Source of the DNA: WYEN01 sp049976205
GTDB lineage: Archaea; Thermoproteota; Thermoprotei_A; Sulfolobales; AG1
DNA: 64,000 nt
Assembly: GCA_049976205.1 (NCBI GenBank)
Contig: JBMFIR010000002.1
Location: 1 to 64,000, forward strand
Direction: 5' to 3'
Shown here: one piece after another, positions 58,296-64,000 of the stretch
How the letters are laid out: each line of letters begins with the position of its first letter
Position numbering within the stretch: the stretch's first letter is position 1
Notes under the pieces: generated by a model
What the model saw: the letters and a program-made list of their open reading frames with translations, nothing else
What the model was told of the DNA's origin: nothing
Database searches by the model: none
Translations under genes and position numbers: made by a program

Positions 58296-59231
58296 ATGCT
58301 TAGAAAACTAAAAGAGATTTTTAATAAAGGAATTGAGAAGATAACGAATACTCTTGAGAAGACTTTATCTGATAAATTAGTTAAAGAAATTAAAGAAGAG
58401 GATCTAGAGAAGATATCAGAGGAGTTGATAATAGAGTTAGTTGAAGCAGATGTTGCTTTAGAAGTAGCTGAGGGTATAATTCGAGATTTTAATAAAAGAA
58501 TAATTGGTTCAAAAATTGGGTTACTTGATAACAAGAAAGAATTTATAAGATCAAAATTTATTGAAACATTACATGATTATCTTAAAAAAGGCGAGTGGGA
58601 TAGAGATCTTATTGAGATCATAAAGAATTCTCAGAAGCCTTACAAAATACTTTTCATGGGAGTTAATGGTGTAGGTAAGACAACTACTATAGCAAAAATA
58701 GCGAAGTATTTAAGAGATAAGGGTTTTAAAGTACTTGTGGTGGCGGCAGATACCTTCAGAGCTGGTGCGCAGGAGCAATTAGAGATACATTGCCAGAGAC
58801 TCTCTATCTCAATTTTCAAAGGAAGATATGGGGTCGATCCAGCAGCGGTTGTTCATGACGCGGTGAAACACGCAATTAAGAATTTCTATGATGTGATACT
58901 TGTGGATTCAGCAGGGAGACAGCATACTGATAAAGATCTCATGGAGGAGATTAAAAAAGTTGTTAAAGTGCTGAAACCTGATCTTAAGATACTTATACTA
59001 GATGCTCTAACAGGAAATGATGCTGTTAATCAAGCACGTGAATTTGATAGATATGTTGGAGTAGACGCTGTTATACTAACTAAAATAGATGCTGATGCTT
59101 CAGGAGGATCTGCCCTAAGCATTATAGCATCTATAAATAAGCCGATTATATTTGTGGGTACAGGCCAGAGATATGATGACTTAGAGAGGTATAGGGTAGA
59201 ATATATTCTTAGTAGAATAATTGGAGAATAG
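58296..59231 (+). CDS. ftsY: signal recognition particle receptor FtsY
   Basis: SRP receptor GTPase. 311 residues from ATG 58296 (a TTG at 58266 would add ten): helical N domain (about 1-95), then the G domain with GVNGVGKTTTIAKIAKYL (P-loop), ADTFRAGAQEQLE, VDSAGRQHTDKDLMEEIKK, TKIDADASGGSALSI and FVGTGQRYDDL. All five G motifs fit FtsY and not SRP54, which has an M domain. It is away from its usual prefoldin neighbour. Confidence 0.94.
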   Translation: MLRKLKEIFNKGIEKITNTLEKTLSDKLVKEIKEEDLEKISEELIIELVEADVALEVAEGIIRDFNKRIIGSKIGLLDNKKEFIRSKFIETLHDYLKKGEWDRDLIEIIKNSQKPYKILFMGVNGVGKTTTIAKIAKYLRDKGFKVLVVAADTFRAGAQEQLEIHCQRLSISIFKGRYGVDPAAVVHDAVKHAIKNFYDVILVDSAGRQHTDKDLMEEIKKVVKVLKPDLKILILDALTGNDAVNQAREFDRYVGVDAVILTKIDADASGGSALSIIASINKPIIFVGTGQRYDDLERYRVEYILSRIIGE

Positions 59232-59241
59232 ATCTATTAAA

Positions 59242-60219
59242 TCATCGAGAGGATTCTAAGAATTTTCTGATAATAGATATCGAGCCTGTGTAAGGATCTT
59301 TTTCGCCTCTTATGACAAAGTCTATAACCTCTTTAGAGTTTCTATCAAAGAACTCATCGAAGTATTTATCTAATATATACTTGGATATTGTTTTAAGAGA
59401 ATACACTCTACGTTGATTGATGATCTCCTTGAATCTACCGCTATCAATAAGATATTTTCTATGCATCTCGATACCTGAGACCAGATCCTCTAGTCCTCGT
59501 CCTAAAACAGCAGAGACTTTGTATACAATAGGCTTCCAACCAGATCTAGATTCTATATCTTCTAAATTAAGTATTTCGTAGAGTTGTTTATATGTAACCT
59601 CAGCCTCAGGCTTATCAGCCTTGTTCACAACGAAAACATCTCCAATCTCCATGATGCCTGCCTTAAGGGCCTGTATATCATCACCTGCGCCAGGAATAAA
59701 GACATTAATTAATGTGTGAGAGACTTTGCTAATATCTACATCTATTTGACCGACACCTACGCTCTCTATTATAATGCGCTCAAAACCTAAACCATCAAAG
59801 GCCTCTATTAGAAGAGGAACAGACACTCCTAAACCACCATATACTCCTCTAGTGGCTGTGCTTCTTATGAAAACTCCTGGGTCCTGAGAGTGTTGTTGCA
59901 TTCTGATTCTATTACCCATGAAACTCCCTTTAGAGAAAGGTGATGAAGGATCTACAGTAATAACAGCTACTTTCTCATCGTTCTTTCTATAGAAGCTTAT
60001 TAGTCTTGATATAAGAGTGCTTTTACCTACACCGGGACTTCCCGTAACCCCTATCACATGTGCTCTTCCGCTTCGTCGCATAAGGTCTCTCATAATATAG
60101 GAATAGATCTCAGGATCTGATTCTCCAGGAAATTCTACAAAAGTTATAAGCCTTGATAAAGCTCTCGAATTACCTTTTAAAGCCTCTTCATACAACTCAG
60201 TTATACCACTACTTTTCAT
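59242..60219 (-). CDS. meaB: methylmalonyl-CoA mutase-associated GTPase MeaB
   Basis: G3E/ArgK-type GTPase that loads and protects the B12 cofactor of methylmalonyl-CoA mutase. 325 residues from ATG 60219, with GAGGAGAGGGT just upstream; the start lies inside mcmB, so translation is coupled. Motifs: GVTGSPGVGKSTLISRLI, VDPSSPFSKGSFMGNRIRM, IIESVGVGQIDVDISK, VVNKADKPEAEV. Last gene of the mutase group. Confidence 0.93.
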   Translation of the reverse strand: MKSSGITELYEEALKGNSRALSRLITFVEFPGESDPEIYSYIMRDLMRRSGRAHVIGVTGSPGVGKSTLISRLISFYRKNDEKVAVITVDPSSPFSKGSFMGNRIRMQQHSQDPGVFIRSTATRGVYGGLGVSVPLLIEAFDGLGFERIIIESVGVGQIDVDISKVSHTLINVFIPGAGDDIQALKAGIMEIGDVFVVNKADKPEAEVTYKQLYEILNLEDIESRSGWKPIVYKVSAVLGRGLEDLVSGIEMHRKYLIDSGRFKEIINQRRVYSLKTISKYILDKYFDEFFDRNSKEVIDFVIRGEKDPYTGSISIIRKFLESSR

Positions 60220-60676
60220 ACCCTCTCCTCTCCTCTGCAAGTTCCTTTATTCTCTGAATAATATATTTAAGAGGTGTATCAGGTGGAAAGACTTCCGCAA
60301 CACCTAGCTGCTTAAGCTTCTCAGCATCATCAGGAGGTATTGTGCCACCAACCACAACCTTAATGTCTTCGGCGTTTTTCTCTTTGAGAAGCTTAAGCAC
60401 AGCAGGTACGAGTGTCATGTGGGCTCCGCTTAGAAGACTTATTCCAATAACGTCCGCGTCCTCTTGAAGAGCTGTATTTACTACCATCTCGGGTGTTTGT
60501 CTGATACCTGTGTAAACAACCTCGAAACCAGCATCTCTTAGGGCTCTTGCAACGACTTTAGCTCCTCTGTCATGACCATCTAAGCCTAATTTTGCTACCA
60601 CGACCTTATATCTTCTTCTAAGTCCCTCTCTCGCGATTTCCTTGCCCACATCTGCCTGTACAGAATCTTCCCACAT
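60209..60676 (-). CDS. mcmB: methylmalonyl-CoA mutase, B12-binding small subunit
   Basis: 155 residues, the separate C-terminal domain of the mutase. AKLGLDGHDRGAKVVARALR contains the DxHxxG that supplies the lower axial His; ADVIGISLLSGAHMTLVPAV and VVVGGTIPPDDAEKLKQLGV complete the cobalamin fold. Together with the 565-residue large subunit it makes a two-gene mutase, the common archaeal form. Confidence 0.95.
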   Translation of the reverse strand: MWEDSVQADVGKEIAREGLRRRYKVVVAKLGLDGHDRGAKVVARALRDAGFEVVYTGIRQTPEMVVNTALQEDADVIGISLLSGAHMTLVPAVLKLLKEKNAEDIKVVVGGTIPPDDAEKLKQLGVAEVFPPDTPLKYIIQRIKELAEERRGYEK

Positions 60677-60712
60677 GATATGTACACCTCAAATGATTTA
60701 TTATGGGATCAT

Positions 60713-62410
60713 TTAGTATATTAAGGGTTCACTCCATTCTCCATAGACGCTTTTCAGGGTGTTCATTATTTCTCCTAAAGTTGCTTTACTTATCGCAGCA
60801 CTATAGACATAGGGCATAATATTCTCATTTCTCATAGCCGCCCTCTCCAACTCTATAAGAGCACTCTTAGTTTTGACAGGATCTCTGCTACTCTTGAATC
60901 TTCTCAGTCTCTCTATTTGCCTTATTCTAATATTCTCTTCATTAATTTTCAGAAGTGGTACTCTCCTCTCTTCCTCAAGAATTTCTCCTGCAAAAGCATT
61001 CACGCCCACGACTATTTTCCTCATCTCCTCTATTGCTCTCTGTTTCCTATAGGCACTTTCTGTTATTAATGTCTGCGGATATCCTTTTTCAATAGCCTCA
61101 ACCATTCCTCCCATTCTCTCAATTCTATCTATAATCTTCCAAGCCTCCTCCTCCACTTTATCTGTGAGCCACTCAATGAAGTATGATCCTCCCAAAGGAT
61201 CTACGGTATCAGCCACACCACTTTCATAAGCTAGTATTTGCTGAGTTCTTAGAGCTATCTTAGCAGAGAATTCGGTGGGTAGGGCTAGTGCTTCATCAAA
61301 TGCATTTGTGTGAAGGCTCTGTGTTCCTCCTAAAACAGCTGCCAATGCCTGTAGAGTTACTCTTATAATATTGTTATAGGGTTCCAGAGCTGTTAACTCA
61401 ACACCACTTGTTTGAGTATGAAATCTCAACCACATACTTCTCTTCTTCTTAGCACCGAACCACTCTCTCATAATCTTAGCCCACATTCTTCTTGCAGCTC
61501 TGAACTTGGCTACATGCTCAAATACCTGAACACCGGATGCGAAGAAGAATGAGAGTCTGTGAGCAAAGTCATCGGGGTGATAACCTCTTCTAATCATCTC
61601 CCTAACATACTCAATGCCATCTGCCAAAGTTAAAGCAAGCTCCTCAACAGCTGTCGCACCTGCCTCATATATATGGTAGCCTGAGATGCTTATTGGATTC
61701 CACTTAGGCAGATTCTTAACACTCCACTCAATAACATCAACACCAATCTTTAGTGCTGGTTGAGGTGGAAATACCCAAGACTTTTGAGCTATAAACTCCT
61801 TAAGCTGATCGTTTTGCGTAGTTCCACCAATTTTATCGTCTGGTACCCCTTGCTTCCTCGCTACACCAACATAGAAGCTAAGCATAACAGGTGCTGGGGG
61901 ATTGATTGTCATGTTAGTAGTTACATCACCCATGTAGATATCCTTGAATATAACCTCCATATCCTCGATCGTTGGTACAGAAACTCCTACAACACCTACC
62001 TCGCCAAAAGCTCTTGGATCATCAGGATCTATGCCTACCAGAGTTGGGTAGTCAAATGCTATTGAGAGACCGGTTTCGCCGTGACTGATAAGATACTTAA
62101 ATCTATCATTAGTATCCTCAGGTGTTCCATAGCCACTAAATTCTCTCATAGTCCATACTCTACCTCTATACATGTTGTAGTGAATACCTCTTGTGAAGGG
62201 ATATTCTCCCGGAAAACCTATTTTCTCAAAATAATCTTGATAAGCCATATCCAGAGGAGTATAAAGATCTTTTACAACAATGCCAGACTCCGTTAAGAAA
62301 CTCTCTTTTCGATCCTTATATCCACTTTCAATCATATTATTCCTCCACTGCTCAAGAGCCTTTGCTAAAGCATTTAAAAAATCATTATCAAAGAATGAGG
62401 TTCTACTCAA
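60713..62410 (-). CDS. mcmA: methylmalonyl-CoA mutase, large subunit
   Basis: Radical B12 enzyme that interconverts succinyl-CoA and methylmalonyl-CoA. 565 residues form the TIM barrel only: YPFTRGIHYNMYRGRVWTMR, GLSIAFDYPTLVGIDPDDP, GTTQNDQLKEFIAQ, RFHTQTSGVELTALEPYNN, ALPTEFSAKIALRTQQIL. The TQTSG and AFDxPT stretches mark methylmalonyl- over isobutyryl-type mutases only loosely. Start TTG 62410 has GGGGAA upstream. It leads the mcmA-mcmB-meaB transcript. Confidence 0.95.
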   Translation of the reverse strand: MSRTSFFDNDFLNALAKALEQWRNNMIESGYKDRKESFLTESGIVVKDLYTPLDMAYQDYFEKIGFPGEYPFTRGIHYNMYRGRVWTMREFSGYGTPEDTNDRFKYLISHGETGLSIAFDYPTLVGIDPDDPRAFGEVGVVGVSVPTIEDMEVIFKDIYMGDVTTNMTINPPAPVMLSFYVGVARKQGVPDDKIGGTTQNDQLKEFIAQKSWVFPPQPALKIGVDVIEWSVKNLPKWNPISISGYHIYEAGATAVEELALTLADGIEYVREMIRRGYHPDDFAHRLSFFFASGVQVFEHVAKFRAARRMWAKIMREWFGAKKKRSMWLRFHTQTSGVELTALEPYNNIIRVTLQALAAVLGGTQSLHTNAFDEALALPTEFSAKIALRTQQILAYESGVADTVDPLGGSYFIEWLTDKVEEEAWKIIDRIERMGGMVEAIEKGYPQTLITESAYRKQRAIEEMRKIVVGVNAFAGEILEEERRVPLLKINEENIRIRQIERLRRFKSSRDPVKTKSALIELERAAMRNENIMPYVYSAAISKATLGEIMNTLKSVYGEWSEPLIY

Positions 62411-62723
62411 ATACTTCCCCAGGATATATAGCTATTAAATAATTTATTAATTTTTGAAATAATATCGTGGTTGTATGCTAAAAATTATCAATTTTGAATT
62501 AATTTTGATTATTAGTTTAAATTTCATATATCTGACTTTAATTATTTAATATAATTAGACTCAGCAGGTTAACTAGATCATGTATCTGAGTATTTAGGAT
62601 TGAATGTTACGAAGACTTTATCTTATGGGTTCTGTAGATAATTATTGAACGTAGAGCCTATTAGATTTGTTTTTAAAAAAGTAGGTGGTGGTAGTAAAGA
62701 TCTTTTGATGGAGTAGACGAGTC
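62411..62723. other. intergenic region between mcmA and the flippase-like gene
   Basis: About 310 bases, very AT-rich, holding the divergent promoters of both genes. On the plus side GTTTTTAAAAAAG (about 62669-62681) is a plausible TATA region for the 62724 gene; on the minus side ATTTAATAGC lies about 25-35 bases before mcmA. I see no gene, tRNA or box motif in the rest. Confidence 0.5.
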
Positions 62724-63785
62724 ATGTCTCAAATCAAATTGTCAGGTTTAATTGTTTTATTGATGGGTCTTGCCATATATATGCTGTACATATATTATAT
62801 AGGTTTCGATGAAGTCTGGAGAATGCTTAGTAGTATAGGTCTCTTAGAAATTTCGCTATTCATGCTACTGAGTTTAGTAGTGATCTTTCTCCATAGTTTC
62901 GCATGGTATTTATTGATTAGAGGTTACTCTGCTGAAAATAATATACGATTCACAGATGTATTTGGTATTATTGTTATAGCCTTATTCTCTGGTTATGTGA
63001 TCCCCATCGGAGGTGTCACAGAGATTATAAGAATAGCTCTATCTGTGATTAAATATAGACTCAGGTCTTCTGTGGCTATATCAAGCATTATTATGCACAG
63101 ACTCTATGTATCATCATCTGCCCTAATTATCTTCTTCATAGTTTTTATTCTCAGAGCCTATTTCAGAAGTGTATACACTTTATCTTTTGGTGAGCTCATT
63201 ATTATATCTGCCTATACTATCCTCGTTGTTTTACCTAATATAAGCATACTAGGTATTATGAGTACAGATATTTTCAAAAGGATCCTAGATAGATTCAAGT
63301 ATTTTATGGAGACCAAGATAGTTAAGAAAAAAATATCTTTTGAGCCTGAGATCTTTATGAGAGACTATACATCTTATCTCAGGAAGAGTATTTTTTCTAT
63401 AAATTCAGTGCTTGCCTATGTAATATCTATCGCTGAATGGTTCTTTCTCTCATTAGCTGTTTATATACTCGTATATGGATTTATTAGTAAATTACAGGAT
63501 CCTATATATGCGGTAATGTCAGCTATTATTTTCCAAATGATCTACTGGATACTACCACTATCTTTCATAGGGTCTATAGGGATCGCTGAGTTCATAATGA
63601 CACTTGCTCTTCAAATAATTGGTTTATCACCGTACTTAGCTACAAGTCTAGTTATACTATATAGAACAATAACTTTTCTGACTATTGTCTTACTTTACTA
63701 TCCGATTATGAAGATCTCTAAGATAGAAGATTTGAGCAAAATAGTAAGAGAAGGCATTGATATGATCTATAGCAAAACCAAGTGA
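62724..63785 (+). CDS. flippase-like/LPG synthase-type integral membrane protein
   Basis: 353 residues, about eight membrane helices. The family (UPF0104/LPG_synthase_TM, including AglD-like proteins) is suggested by a first-loop YYIGFDEVWRMLSSIG, SFAWYLLIRGYSA, the ALFSGYVIPIGGVTEIIRIAL motif and YWILPLSFIGSIGIAEFIMTL near the end. Family members act in lipid or lipid-linked glycan handling. The exact substrate is unknown. ATG 62724; convergent with nothing, then 90 bases to the next gene. Confidence 0.78.
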   Translation: MSQIKLSGLIVLLMGLAIYMLYIYYIGFDEVWRMLSSIGLLEISLFMLLSLVVIFLHSFAWYLLIRGYSAENNIRFTDVFGIIVIALFSGYVIPIGGVTEIIRIALSVIKYRLRSSVAISSIIMHRLYVSSSALIIFFIVFILRAYFRSVYTLSFGELIIISAYTILVVLPNISILGIMSTDIFKRILDRFKYFMETKIVKKKISFEPEIFMRDYTSYLRKSIFSINSVLAYVISIAEWFFLSLAVYILVYGFISKLQDPIYAVMSAIIFQMIYWILPLSFIGSIGIAEFIMTLALQIIGLSPYLATSLVILYRTITFLTIVLLYYPIMKISKIEDLSKIVREGIDMIYSKTK

Positions 63786-63877
63786 TCACTTCTTTCTCTA
63801 ATAATAATACATGATAAAATATTGTAATAAACATTAGGAGCTAATGCTTATATTCTAACTCACACGATATTTTTAAG

Positions 63878-64000
63878 GTGTGGAGTAGTTTGTATGGATT
63901 TAAGGTAGATTTTGATCCTGAGGAAAGAGAGGCGCTAAGAGAAGCGTTGCTTGATATGAGGGGAGTTGTTGAGGCACAAGTTTTTATAAGTGATGAGTGT
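63878..64000 (+). CDS. thioredoxin/glutaredoxin-fold protein, N-terminal part (right edge)
   Basis: Partial gene of 41 codons running off the right edge. From GTG 63878 it reads MWSSLYGFKVDFDPEEREAL, a helix, then VEAQVFISDEC, the strand leading into what would be a CxxC redox site, as in archaeal protein disulfide oxidoreductase and glutaredoxin-like proteins. The second Cys lies beyond the window, so this is provisional. Confidence 0.5.
   Translation, partial: MWSSLYGFKVDFDPEEREALREALLDMRGVVEAQVFISDEC

Noticed and set aside
1..64000. tRNA, rRNA, CRISPR array or insertion sequence
   Set aside because: Looked for T-loop motifs, regularly spaced repeats and transposase or terminal repeats; none found by eye. 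A tRNAscan or repeat search would be decisive.

Overview
The window is a contiguous piece of an AT-rich, gene-dense crenarchaeal chromosome (Thermoproteota, most like the Desulfurococcales or a close relative). The evidence is Cren7, ribosomal proteins S25e, S26e and L38e, an ESCRT-III/CdvB-type division protein, an archaeal A-type ATPase, the archaeal proteasome beta subunit, aCPSF1, glycerol-1-phosphate dehydrogenase, many GTG/TTG starts and short or leaderless promoters. I see no tRNA, rRNA, CRISPR array or insertion sequence. The only selfish element is an intein.

Layout. 1-1346 (minus): pilin-like fragment, short alkylguanine-DNA alkyltransferase, YdjM-type membrane protein. 1397-2006: a gene-free stretch with four origin-recognition-box-like repeats around an AT-rich core, which I read as a chromosomal replication origin; genes point away from it on both sides. 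2096-4237 (plus): Sec61 beta, an unknown protein, a HypE-like AIR-synthase-family protein, a DtxR-like regulator. 4255-6796 (minus): PfkB-like kinase, acidic zinc-finger protein, FAD-type oxidoreductase and a small unknown. 6863-10722: ZPR1-type zinc protein, RLI/ABCE1, S26e, GPN-loop GTPase, Cren7. 10842-14652 (minus): L2, L23, L4, L3 and a SPOUT methylase. 14709-18969: Rpo12-like zinc protein, a GC-rich structured segment, an AdoMet/arginine decarboxylase, two unknown genes, a CdvB paralogue, a membrane-anchored HTH protein and a HAD protein. 18966-26105: MetV-MetF fusion, geranylgeranyl-reductase-type flavoprotein, a TFS-like protein lacking the catalytic ribbon, a subtilisin with a coiled-coil stalk, L38e and unknowns.

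26177-34196: CysS, aCPSF1, proteasome beta, EgsA, and the S19e-PDCD5-L39e-L31e-aIF6-L20a-prefoldin alpha operon. 34406-39140: a complete BMP-type (nucleoside-like) ABC importer. 39183-39245: a candidate C/D box sRNA. 39373-44039: acyl-CoA dehydrogenase with EtfB, EtfA, FixC and FixX, an electron path from acyl-CoA to quinone or ferredoxin. 44088-46389: SDR and ProS. 46451-57013: A-type ATPase (K, epsilon-like, D, B, A with a 542-residue intein, E, F; I divergent; C, H). 57039-59231: TrmI, S25e, FtsY. 59242-62410: MeaB and split methylmalonyl-CoA mutase. 62724-64000: flippase-like membrane protein and the start of a thioredoxin-fold protein.

The most notable observations are the probable origin, two conserved genes (atpA and zpr1) whose conserved N-termini have no ATG/GTG/TTG start, an intein whose homing-endonuclease acidic residues appear lost, two segments that could fold as pseudoknots, a candidate guide RNA with its own promoter, and a roughly fivefold excess of GATC. 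Function calls rest on motifs recognised by eye; no database search was run.
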